A stretch of 64,000 nucleotides of DNA, from NCBI GenBank assembly GCA_017438745.1, contig JAFRUS010000014.1, positions 30,540 to 94,539 on the forward strand. The letters run 5' to 3'. The notes beneath the pieces were generated by a model. It did not search any database. It was not told the DNA's origin and was given only the letters and a program-made list of their open reading frames with translations. Position 1 is the first letter of the stretch, and the number at the start of each line of letters is the position of its first letter. Positions 39,733 to 47,776 of the stretch are shown piece by piece. The DNA is from Oscillospiraceae bacterium. GTDB lineage: Bacteria; Bacillota; Clostridia; Oscillospirales; Ruminococcaceae. The translations under genes and the position numbers were made by a program.

Positions 39733-39930
39733 TTATTTTGATTTGTAATAAAGCATGCAGTGACAGTAGCCTTCGAAGTCAGGATCTTTGATCTGATTCC
39801 TGAACTCTTCGCACATACACTTATACTCTTCCTTTTTGCCTATTCTGCACGGACAGTATCCGCCTGTGCGTTCAAGGCCTTCCTTTATTGTCTTTACAAT
39901 TTCTTCGTCTGTATTAAGTGTTACTTTCAT
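39733..39930 (-). CDS. Ferredoxin-thioredoxin reductase catalytic subunit-like protein
   Basis: This compact 65-residue protein has the FTR beta-chain cysteine pattern: GGYCPCRIGK, then YKCMCEEFR and EGYCHCMLYY (CPC..CMC..CHC). These ligate a 4Fe-4S cluster next to the redox disulfide. Electrons from ferredoxin reduce thioredoxin, presumably the neighbouring TrxA. It is shorter than the plant enzyme but typical for anaerobes, which lack the variable subunit. It lies 17 bp after the GH3 gene's stop-proximal region in reverse order, so it is transcribed ahead of trxA. Confidence 0.85.
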   Translation of the reverse strand: MKVTLNTDEEIVKTIKEGLERTGGYCPCRIGKKEEYKCMCEEFRNQIKDPDFEGYCHCMLYYKSK

Positions 39931-39947
39931 AGAATCCTCGCTTTCTT

Positions 39948-42731
39948 TCAGTCGCCGGTCCAGCTGTTAATCGGACTGACAAATCTGTACTTTATACTCT
40001 TGATGTCAAGACCGCTCTGTCCGAAATAGAACCGGACGGTGTTGAAACGTGAGTACATGTTGACTTTGCGTACTTCGGAAACATCCTTTCCGCCTGTGCC
40101 GTTGAATGTATAGGTAGCGCAGACAGTACCGTTGCAGAAATATGTGACCGGTATCTGCGCAGTCTCACTGTTGTTCGATGAAGCAGTTATTTCCGCTTCA
40201 AATGTGCCTGGTGTGAGGATTGTAAGTTCATAGCAGTAAATGCATCCCTTGTCGGTCTTTACGTTTTCAAACGGTATCTCGATCTCCTTGTCAAGTTCGT
40301 AGAATACAACCGGAGCATCGCTGCCCATATCCTCTTCAGGACGGTTGATGATCTCTGTCTTTTCATAGGTACCTTCAAGACGTCTGAAAGCATTTGAATC
40401 TATAAGGAACCGGCATATGTTAGCTGCGTTTCTCTGGAGTTCCGCTCTTGTAAGCGTACCGTCTGCCAGAGATGCGAGTGTGTTGTCATCGTGGTCGGCG
40501 CTGTCCGAGCAAACCATGTAAACGTCGTTCTGAGCTCTTGCCATAGCAGCGAAATTATTCTTGCACTGCTTTTTGTCACGCTCATTTATATCAGCCCACC
40601 AGTCGGTCATTACCATACCTTCAAATCCCCATTCATTTCTCAGAATGGATGTGTCAAGGTCGTAATGTCCTGCTGTCCACAGGCCGTTAAGTGAACCGTA
40701 TGTGGTCATGACTGAACGTGCGCCAGTTCTTTTTATGACCATTTCGAATCCCTTTAAGTAGATCTCACGCAGTGCTCTTTCAGAGATAACAGAGTCGATA
40801 ACAAGTCTTCCTGTTTCCTGATTGTTGCCGCAGAAATGCTTTATCGTTCCCTCAGATCCGCTTCTGTGAAGTCCTTCGAGTTCAGCTGATGCCATAACTC
40901 CGGTAAGATACGGATCTTCGGAGAAATACTCAAAGTTTCTTCCGTTGAGCGGATGACGGTGGATATTCATTCCCGGGCCTAAAAGGCAGTCAACCTTGTT
41001 TTCTGCCATTTCGAAACCTGTAAATTCAAAAAGTTCGGTTACAAGTTCAGGGTTGAATGTGGAAGCTATCATGGTTCCGTTCGGAAGGCTGAAAGCCTTT
41101 ATTCCGCAGTCAAGTCGCATACCGGAAGGACCGTCCGCACAGCATCCGCACGAAATACCGAAATTACTGAGGCTGTCTGTAACCCCGCCGAAAGCTGAAG
41201 CTGTTCCGGCTGTTACTTTCGGACTGCCCATGCCCTCGCCGCGGATTATGCAGGCAAGATCATTGTCTGAAAACTGCGCGATAAATTCATCCATCGTGTT
41301 GCTTCTGTACTTAACGTTCTTAAGCTTAATTCCCTTATCGCCGGTATATGGTATCTCTGCCGGCAGGTTATCAAGACGCTTTTTATTTTCATCTGCTTCA
41401 AGAAGCGGAACATCTTCAAAAACAACTTTGAAGGAGCCGTCAGCCTGAAGTTCAGGTCTCATTCTCTTGTAAGGAAGAACCGGAGCAGCACACTGGGTAA
41501 GTTCCTTCATCACCTCAGTGTTTTCGAAATTAACGGAAGAAACGAGTTTTGCACTTCTTACGTCAGTTCCGGCATAGAATTTATACTCGCCGGCTTCAAG
41601 CACAAAACATGAACGGTGTCCTGTAACACCTGAGTCATCGTATGAAGCAAGATCAGCAAACGAAACTCCGACGCTGAAACGTTCCAATTCACCCGGTTTA
41701 AGTTCTTTTGTTTTCTTGAATCCGCACAGTACACGTGAAGGTTTTCCGAGTTTTCCCTGCGGTGCTTCACAGTAGATCTGCACTACTTCCTTGCCTGAAT
41801 ATTCACCGGTATTCTTTACCGTTATATCAAAAACTGAAGTGTATTCCGAATAATCACGGTAAGGCTTACAGCCCACACCATTACACTTCACATCAAAAGT
41901 CGTGTATGAAAGTCCGTAGCCAAACGGGAAATGAACCTTGTCTCTTGCAAAGGTCTCGAAATATCTGTATCCTACATAGATATCCTCTGCGTAGAAATTA
42001 CGGACTTTGTCTCCGAAATAATCTGTCGCCGGATAGTCTGATATTTTAAATGCAACGGTATCTGTAAGCTTTCCTGACGGTGAAACTTCACCTGTAAGGA
42101 CTCTTGCTGTACCTGTTCCGCCGGTCATGCCTCCCTGCCATACGTAGAGAAGTGCATCCGGATCATTTTCCTCGATAAAGAGTGTATTCATCAGTCCGCC
42201 TGTGTTCAGAAGGACTATCATCTTAGGAAAGGCTTTTCTTACCTTTCTTATCATGTCACGTTCAGTGTCGCTTAGGAAGAAGGCACCGTCTTCCTCACGG
42301 TTATCCTGTTCCTCACCGGCTGTTCTGCCGATTATTACAACCGCAGTTTTACACTGCGAAGCTATTCTTTCAACAAGTTCATCTTCAAGCGGCATTTCCT
42401 TCTGTGACCACGGTTCAGTGCCCCATCCCGAACCAGGATCGAAAGGATTCTTCTCGTCCCACTTTTCATAAGCTGAATAAAGTTCCTCGTTTACAGGCAC
42501 GCCGCTTTCGCGAAGTCCGTCCACTATTCCGGTCACCTTCGAAACGTTTACCATTCCGCCTGAGCCTGTACCGCTTTTATAGTAGTGCAGCTGGATTCTT
42601 CCGAAAACCGCTACTTCTTCTTTTTTATCGAGCGGAAGAGCATGATCCTTGTTTATGAGCATTACAATGCCCTCGGATACAGTCTGCACCGCCTTTTCAA
42701 TGTATTTGTTCCAGTCTAAAATCTTTTTCAT
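39948..42731 (-). CDS. GH3 beta-glucosidase-type enzyme in permuted domain order
   Basis: This 927-residue GH3 protein has its domains reversed. The (alpha/beta)6 C-type domain comes first (residues about 10-260, GGLMNTLFIEE, GKLTDTVAFKI), then a fibronectin-III-like domain (about 280-400), and then the TIM-barrel domain (about 470-760) with GPGMNIHRHPLNGRNFEYFSE, KHFCGNNQE and the nucleophile Asp in VMTDWWAD. A C-terminal beta-sandwich (CBM-like, about 800-925) follows. This order is known from Ruminococcus albus and Butyrivibrio glucosidases. No signal peptide is seen, so it should hydrolyse imported oligosaccharides in the cytosol. The bond specificity is unproven. Confidence 0.9.
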   Translation of the reverse strand: MKKILDWNKYIEKAVQTVSEGIVMLINKDHALPLDKKEEVAVFGRIQLHYYKSGTGSGGMVNVSKVTGIVDGLRESGVPVNEELYSAYEKWDEKNPFDPGSGWGTEPWSQKEMPLEDELVERIASQCKTAVVIIGRTAGEEQDNREEDGAFFLSDTERDMIRKVRKAFPKMIVLLNTGGLMNTLFIEENDPDALLYVWQGGMTGGTGTARVLTGEVSPSGKLTDTVAFKISDYPATDYFGDKVRNFYAEDIYVGYRYFETFARDKVHFPFGYGLSYTTFDVKCNGVGCKPYRDYSEYTSVFDITVKNTGEYSGKEVVQIYCEAPQGKLGKPSRVLCGFKKTKELKPGELERFSVGVSFADLASYDDSGVTGHRSCFVLEAGEYKFYAGTDVRSAKLVSSVNFENTEVMKELTQCAAPVLPYKRMRPELQADGSFKVVFEDVPLLEADENKKRLDNLPAEIPYTGDKGIKLKNVKYRSNTMDEFIAQFSDNDLACIIRGEGMGSPKVTAGTASAFGGVTDSLSNFGISCGCCADGPSGMRLDCGIKAFSLPNGTMIASTFNPELVTELFEFTGFEMAENKVDCLLGPGMNIHRHPLNGRNFEYFSEDPYLTGVMASAELEGLHRSGSEGTIKHFCGNNQETGRLVIDSVISERALREIYLKGFEMVIKRTGARSVMTTYGSLNGLWTAGHYDLDTSILRNEWGFEGMVMTDWWADINERDKKQCKNNFAAMARAQNDVYMVCSDSADHDDNTLASLADGTLTRAELQRNAANICRFLIDSNAFRRLEGTYEKTEIINRPEEDMGSDAPVVFYELDKEIEIPFENVKTDKGCIYCYELTILTPGTFEAEITASSNNSETAQIPVTYFCNGTVCATYTFNGTGGKDVSEVRKVNMYSRFNTVRFYFGQSGLDIKSIKYRFVSPINSWTGD

Positions 42732-42865
42732 TAAAAATATTACCCTTCTACCATACGATTATCTTATTAAAAGCTGTTTGATGTATGAATTTATATATTG
42801 TAATTATACCAAATATTCGTGAGATTTTCAATATTTTTTGAAGAATTTATATAAATAAAAATCCC

Positions 42866-42902
42866 CGCCGGAGTTCACACCGGAAATGTGTGAACTCCGG
42901 AA
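42866..42902 (-). terminator. Terminator of the SpoU methyltransferase gene
   Basis: A perfect 13-bp stem pairs CCGGAGTTCACAC (42868-42880) with GTGTGAACTCCGG (42888-42900), followed on the minus strand by GGGGATTTTTATTT. Confidence 0.85.
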
Positions 42903-42905
42903 TGG

Positions 42906-43724
42906 TCATTTCTTTTTTCTTCCGAGCTGCCAGAAAGCCACCGAACTTGCGGCGGCAACGTTAAGCGAATCAACACCGTGCGACATTGGTATTTTTACTG
43001 TATAGTCGCAGGCTTCAATGGTGGAATCGAGGAGTCCGTCCCCTTCCGTTCCCATTATGACCGCCAGCATTTCCTCTGAATTAAGTTTTTCATCATCAAT
43101 ATCCACGGAATCATCACGCAGCGCCATCGCTGCTGTGGCAAATCCCATCTTTCGGAGCATTGCCGGATATTCAGTTATATCGGTTTCTATATATGTCCAC
43201 GGCATCTGAAAAACTGTTCCCATACTCACACGTGATGACCGCCTGTAAAGCGGATCGGTACAGCCTTTTGTCAGCAGGACTGCATCCATATCAAGTGCTG
43301 CTGCACTGCGGAATATCGAACCCATATTAGCCGGGTTCACTACATCTTCAAGTACGGCTATGCGGCGTGCACCGCGGCATATCTCTTCGACGGCCGGCAG
43401 TTTTCTGCGTCTAAGAGCACATATCGCTCCTCGTATCAGCTTAAAGCCGGTAAGTGCAGTTATCTCTTCGTCATCGCCTGTATAGAGCGGTATGTTTCCG
43501 CATCGCGAAACGATCTCCTTTGCTTCGCCGGTAATATCTTTCCGGCTCATCATCAGTGAAAGCGGTTCATACCCCGCGTCAAGTGCCCTTTCAATAACTT
43601 TCGGACTTTCCGCAATAAAGATTCCGTGATCCGGTTCGTAGTAATGATACAGATCCCGCTCAGACACCAGTGTAAATATGTCTGTTTCATTCCTGTTTTC
43701 ACTGCTGATCTCAATTATATTCAA
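42906..43724 (-). CDS. TrmH/SpoU-family RNA 2'-O-methyltransferase
   Basis: This 272-residue SpoU-class enzyme uses SAM to methylate ribose 2'-OH in rRNA or tRNA. The N-terminal substrate-binding part (about 20-105) is followed by the knotted catalytic domain: VLEDVVNPANMGSIFRSA (motif 1), IMGTEGDGL (motif 2) and IPMSHGVDSLNVAAASSVA (motif 3). It has a normal length and intact motifs. The target nucleotide cannot be named. The YbaK-like gene lies about 100 bp upstream on the same strand. Confidence 0.92.
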   Translation of the reverse strand: MNIIEISSENRNETDIFTLVSERDLYHYYEPDHGIFIAESPKVIERALDAGYEPLSLMMSRKDITGEAKEIVSRCGNIPLYTGDDEEITALTGFKLIRGAICALRRRKLPAVEEICRGARRIAVLEDVVNPANMGSIFRSAAALDMDAVLLTKGCTDPLYRRSSRVSMGTVFQMPWTYIETDITEYPAMLRKMGFATAAMALRDDSVDIDDEKLNSEEMLAVIMGTEGDGLLDSTIEACDYTVKIPMSHGVDSLNVAAASSVAFWQLGRKKK

Positions 43725-43821
43725 TGTATTTCCTGCTTTCTTTTATTAAAGGGCCTCTTCTTTCAGACAGCATCCGATTTGATCAGTGTTTCATTAACAG
43801 CAAGCAAGTTTTGCAGTGCAG

Positions 43822-44310
43822 TCAGTTTTCACTGCAGACTATGATATCGGCTGTTTTTATTCCCGCAACCGACATAAGATCAGCAGGTGCGATCTCTATC
43901 TGTGCTCCGACTCTGCCGGCACTTACGAAGATCTTTTCAAATGAAGGCGCCGTTTCATGTATAAAGGTCGCAAAGGGCTTCTTCATACCTACAGGTGAAC
44001 ATCCTCCGTGAACATATCCGGTAAGCGGAAGAAGATCCTTCTGTTTAAGCATGCTTATCGCCTTTTCTCCTGCCGCCTTTGCAGCTTTTTTAAGATCAAG
44101 CTCCTCCTTTACCGGAACGACGAAAACATAATAGGTGCCGCTTTTGGCCTGAGTCACAAGTGTCTTGAACACCTTTTCCGGATCCTCGCCGAGAATGCCG
44201 GCTATCTGCTCGCCGGTCAGCGTCGGATCTGCTTCATATGTATGACTCTGATACGGAATTTTCTTCCCGTCAAGTATTCTCATTACATTTGTTTTATCTT
44301 CTTTTTTCAT
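43822..44310 (-). CDS. ybaK: YbaK/EbsC-family Cys-tRNA(Pro) deacylase
   Basis: This 162-residue editing enzyme hydrolyses mischarged Cys-tRNA(Pro). Conserved blocks are KTNVMRILDGKKIPYQ, FKTLVTQAKSG, the KAAGEKAISML helix, GYVHGGCSPVG and the late SAGRVGAQIEIAPADL. The active-site Lys of the FKTLV block is present. Length and order fit YbaK rather than the ProX or INS variants. The ATG at 44310 lacks a strong Shine-Dalgarno. Confidence 0.92.
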   Translation of the reverse strand: MKKEDKTNVMRILDGKKIPYQSHTYEADPTLTGEQIAGILGEDPEKVFKTLVTQAKSGTYYVFVVPVKEELDLKKAAKAAGEKAISMLKQKDLLPLTGYVHGGCSPVGMKKPFATFIHETAPSFEKIFVSAGRVGAQIEIAPADLMSVAGIKTADIIVCSEN

Positions 44311-44402
44311 ATGGTATACTCCCTCTGTAATGTATTACAGCATTTTATTTCGCCTTTCATATCTGCAGACCGGCGGATGTATGTTTTTAGTTACTGATAC
44401 TG

Positions 44403-46259
44403 TCATCGCCTGCTGAAGTAAAATACCTTTCCTCTTGCTCTGAACGGAAGTGAATATCCCCTCGGCAGCATGAATGCATGTTCGTAGTGCACGGTAAGAT
44501 CTCTTTCGATCATACCGTCGGTAATTATAAGTATCGGGCCTTCCTTCGGAAAATCCTTATCGCGTTCGAGGAGATCCACGGCAGGCTGAATAACTGTTCC
44601 GCCGCGGCCTTTTACCTCGACTGTACCTGCAAGATCATCCGGACGGATCCAGCCGGCATCATATGCGGTGGCGTCACAGAATACCACTCTTACAAGCGGA
44701 ACTTCTCTTTCGACCGAGTAGCTTACGACTGCTCCGAGTGCAAGACCTATATCCTCAGGTGACATTGAACCCGACGTATCGATGATCACACCGTAAGTAC
44801 GGCTGTGTTCCGGTATCTCTTCGGTGACATAACTCGGCCGCGGAATGTCCGGTGTGCTGCTCTGTCTTCTGCTCGGACGTGCATAGGTTCGCTTCTTTCC
44901 TACGGGTTCAAAGTGGTCTTCAAAACACTTTGCAAGTTCCACGTCCCATAGTATCGGCGGTTCTGACAGTGCGCGTATTTCCTCAATAAGTCCTGCAGGA
45001 ATATATCCGCGTCCCTTTTCAGTGTGATATTCAAGACCTGACCTTAATGCACTGCGGCAGAAATCATCAAGCGTTACCGGTTTATATTTGGACTCGGCAT
45101 AGCCTTTATCGAGTATGTCACATCTGCTGTTTCCGCGGAATGTCTGGTATTTTGAGCTGCGACGGATGTCAGCGACAATAATGTCGTAAATCTCCTCTGC
45201 CGAACACCCTTTAAGCGTTTCGTCGTAAAGTCCGCCGTTTACCGGCATTTTTCCGATCTGCATTTCATGAAGCCAGCCGTTTATGACAAAGTCGCACGCC
45301 ACGTTCCAGAGGTACGGATCACGTCCCTCGCAGCGCTCGTGATGCATAAGTCCGGCGTGCAGATATTCATGAGCCAGAACGAACTTCCATTCCTCACTGT
45401 CAAGTCCGGCAGCGGTGTTTACGTATATTTCGCGTTCCGTAACGTTTATCGCAGCAACACTGATGTCAGTGTTCATGGGCGCGGCACTTCCGTATCCGAC
45501 TTCGGTTATTCTGAACGCCGATGCAAGTGCGCCGAGAAGCGGATAGTGCGCGATGAACCATTCAGCCGCACTTTCCTGCACGGTCTTTTTACGGTTATCT
45601 GTTTTTCCGCCAGCTTCATCAATAACTGAACGGACTGAATCAGCAAGCGCATAGGCAAACTCGGCGGCATAGCTTCGGTTTCTTCGCCACCAGCTGTTTG
45701 GAGCTCCGTTCCAGAACATGTCGCGGCTGCCCTCCGATGTACTGAATATCTTTGTTTTTTCAAAGTCAGTTTCTGCCGAAATCAGCGAGTAGATCTTACG
45801 TTCATCTGAAGCGGTAAGTTCCTGCGGAGGCGGATCAGCTCCCGGAAATTTTATATCTGCCAGAAATTTTGCTATATAAATATCACAGGCAGTGTTCCAT
45901 CTGTCATGATCGCAGTGCGCCGCCCACTTTTCAGTACCGTCTTTCTGCGGTTCAAAGTATCCCGGCATATTATCGTTTTCGAAATGGCCGAAGCACAGAT
46001 GAAGCATACAGTGGGCTATTATATACGCCCACTGTTCCGGTGTCCGGCTTTCATCAGGGTTCAGCAGAATGTCACCGCTTTCGCAAGCAAGCGCTGCAGT
46101 CCCCTTGTTAAGCTTTCCCTTTGTATATTTTCCTTTATTAGCAATACTAAGGTTTATATCCAGCTTTCCGAAAAGCCTGTGATCTTTTATGATATCCATG
46201 CCGGCATAAAGGTTCTGCTCGTTCGGCGTAAGCCTGTCGTCTGCCTTTTTCTTAGCCAT
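44403..46259 (-). CDS. VWA-like protein with metallopeptidase-like domain (DUF2201 type)
   Basis: This 618-residue partner of the MoxR ATPase has an N-terminal region (about 1-400) that is metallopeptidase-like, with two similar segments: IIAHCMLHLCFGHFE (HxxxH, no Glu) and VLAHEYLHAGLMHHE (a full HExxH). The C-terminal VWA-like domain (about 465-600) keeps a MIDAS, DTSGSMSPEDI and IITDGM. MoxR-VWA pairs usually act as chaperone modules in complex or cofactor assembly. It starts 6 bp downstream of the MoxR stop. The target is unknown. Confidence 0.88.
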   Translation of the reverse strand: MAKKKADDRLTPNEQNLYAGMDIIKDHRLFGKLDINLSIANKGKYTKGKLNKGTAALACESGDILLNPDESRTPEQWAYIIAHCMLHLCFGHFENDNMPGYFEPQKDGTEKWAAHCDHDRWNTACDIYIAKFLADIKFPGADPPPQELTASDERKIYSLISAETDFEKTKIFSTSEGSRDMFWNGAPNSWWRRNRSYAAEFAYALADSVRSVIDEAGGKTDNRKKTVQESAAEWFIAHYPLLGALASAFRITEVGYGSAAPMNTDISVAAINVTEREIYVNTAAGLDSEEWKFVLAHEYLHAGLMHHERCEGRDPYLWNVACDFVINGWLHEMQIGKMPVNGGLYDETLKGCSAEEIYDIIVADIRRSSKYQTFRGNSRCDILDKGYAESKYKPVTLDDFCRSALRSGLEYHTEKGRGYIPAGLIEEIRALSEPPILWDVELAKCFEDHFEPVGKKRTYARPSRRQSSTPDIPRPSYVTEEIPEHSRTYGVIIDTSGSMSPEDIGLALGAVVSYSVEREVPLVRVVFCDATAYDAGWIRPDDLAGTVEVKGRGGTVIQPAVDLLERDKDFPKEGPILIITDGMIERDLTVHYEHAFMLPRGYSLPFRARGKVFYFSRR

Positions 46260-46265
46260 TGATCA

Positions 46266-47330
46266 TCACCCGCCGTTTTTGACAAGACGCGGCAGATCAC
46301 GTACAATTTCGACCATGAACCATTCCGGAAGCACCTTGTCATCATCAGAAGATACCACCATCTGTGCTATTTCAAGATTGATGTGTGAAAGATCCTTTAT
46401 AAGGGCCTTGGCTCTGTGTGTAAGCTGCTGGGTCGTGCGGTCAAGATCCTGCTTGTCACGCGGCAGTTCAAGAAGAAGCCTTGCACGGAAGCTCTGTGCA
46501 GTAAAGTAGAGCACATCCCTGTCAGCCGGATCGGACGGGAATTTGGCATTGCCCTTTATGATGTCACTCAAAAGATCCTTGTTCTTTATCTGCTTGATGA
46601 ATGCAATGAACATTCCTGCATGACGCGCTGAAACACATCCGTAGGTAAGCACCCTTAAAATGTTTTCCGGCACGGCTTTTTCTCCTGCTCCGTATTCCTT
46701 AAGTGCGTCACTGAGCATATGCCATGAACGCGGTGTGGAATACGGTTCCTCCGTCTTCGGCGGTTCCGAGAAAAGATGATCCGGACGCTGGGTGATGTAG
46801 TCGGTGACCCACGGGTGAAGTCCCTCATCGTACGCCCACTGAAGCCACTGTTCCGGATCGGCAACGAGCTGAACGTGGAACATTCTGTTTATGAGTGCAG
46901 TGGACATTGTCTTTACTATAGCCCCGTCCTGCGAACGGTTTCCCGCTCCTATAACAACACTTCCCGCCGGCAGATGATACTCACCTATTCGTCTTTCGTG
47001 TATAAGGCTGTAAAACGCTTTCTGCACCTCCTGCGAGCAGGCGTTCAGTTCATCAAGGAACAGAACATACGGTTCTTTGCGTGCTATCATCTTAGGCGGC
47101 ATGAAACGTGAAGTCTCCCCGTCTATCTGCGGAATACCGATAATATCTTCCGGCGCAAGCTGGCTGCCCAGAAGCGAAACGCACTCCATTCCCACGTCGT
47201 CAGCAAATTTCTGCACAAGTGCTGACTTTCCTATACCCGGTGCTCCCCATATGAATACCGGCCTTTTTGGTGATATGTTCAGAAGCAGATCTGAAAGTTC
47301 GTTTTGTGTTACTGTATATGGCAGATTCAT
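46266..47330 (-). CDS. MoxR-type AAA+ ATPase
   Basis: This 354-residue MoxR-like ATPase has Walker A WGAPGIGKSALVQKF (residues 29-43), Walker B VLFLDELNACSQEVQKAF, sensor 1 GAGNRSQDGA and the arginine-finger region ALINRMFHVQL. It is presumed to remodel or load substrates with its VWA partner encoded next. The ATG follows GGAGATACAA. Normal length. Confidence 0.92.
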   Translation of the reverse strand: MNLPYTVTQNELSDLLLNISPKRPVFIWGAPGIGKSALVQKFADDVGMECVSLLGSQLAPEDIIGIPQIDGETSRFMPPKMIARKEPYVLFLDELNACSQEVQKAFYSLIHERRIGEYHLPAGSVVIGAGNRSQDGAIVKTMSTALINRMFHVQLVADPEQWLQWAYDEGLHPWVTDYITQRPDHLFSEPPKTEEPYSTPRSWHMLSDALKEYGAGEKAVPENILRVLTYGCVSARHAGMFIAFIKQIKNKDLLSDIIKGNAKFPSDPADRDVLYFTAQSFRARLLLELPRDKQDLDRTTQQLTHRAKALIKDLSHINLEIAQMVVSSDDDKVLPEWFMVEIVRDLPRLVKNGG

Positions 47331-47512
47331 TTGTATCTCCTTTTTTTCTGGTTCTGTTTATTATCTTTCAGGCAATATGCCGGTCTATGTTATACTGCAC
47401 AGGCCGTTTTATATTCTGTTTACTGTAACTGTTCCGAAAAGATGTCAGAACATTATACGTTTTCCTTATTTTATTTGCTTCTTCATTATATCATTTTATA
47501 TAATGAGATTCA

Positions 47513-47613
47513 AGGGAAACACTGATCAAATCGAAAATACGTCTTCGCCCGGAGAGGCTGCGGGGCTTCGCCCCGTGCCACACGCTGATTTATGAATAAA
47601 TCGGCGTTTCCCG
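47513..47613. repeat. MITE-like repeat with UUCG hairpins, copy 2
   Basis: A 101-bp element has inverted ends AGGGAAACACTGAT and ATCGGCGTTTCCC and an internal hairpin GGGGCTTCGCCCC. The first stem is partly eroded compared with the copy at 39616. It lies between mcx-like genes on opposite strands (MoxR and GGDEF-EAL) and carries no ORF. Confidence 0.75.
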
Positions 47614-47662
47614 GGCTTTAAAATTTTCTGTGACAATGATATATATATTCAGCATATTTCTA

Positions 47663-47691
47663 TTGAATTTTTTTGACTTATATTGTATAAT
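47663..47691 (+). promoter_or_regulatory. Promoter of the GAF-GGDEF-EAL gene
   Basis: TTGAAT (47663-47668), a 17-bp spacer and TATAAT (47686-47691), about 85 bp upstream of the ATG. I looked for a c-di-GMP riboswitch in the leader and did not find one. Confidence 0.65.
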
Positions 47692-47776
47692 ATAAATATA
47701 TTCGTCAAACTGTTTAGCCATAGCCGAACAGGGATTATTCTTTCCTGAAACGGGGATTTTACAGAAAGGAGCTGCT

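Noticed and set aside
39948..42731. GH3 domain order as an assembly error
   Set aside because: The reversed order is well known in Ruminococcus and Butyrivibrio GH3 enzymes and the frame is continuous.
47692..47776. c-di-GMP (GEMM) riboswitch before the GGDEF-EAL gene
   Set aside because: The leader lacks the conserved GEMM core and tetraloop-receptor sequence.
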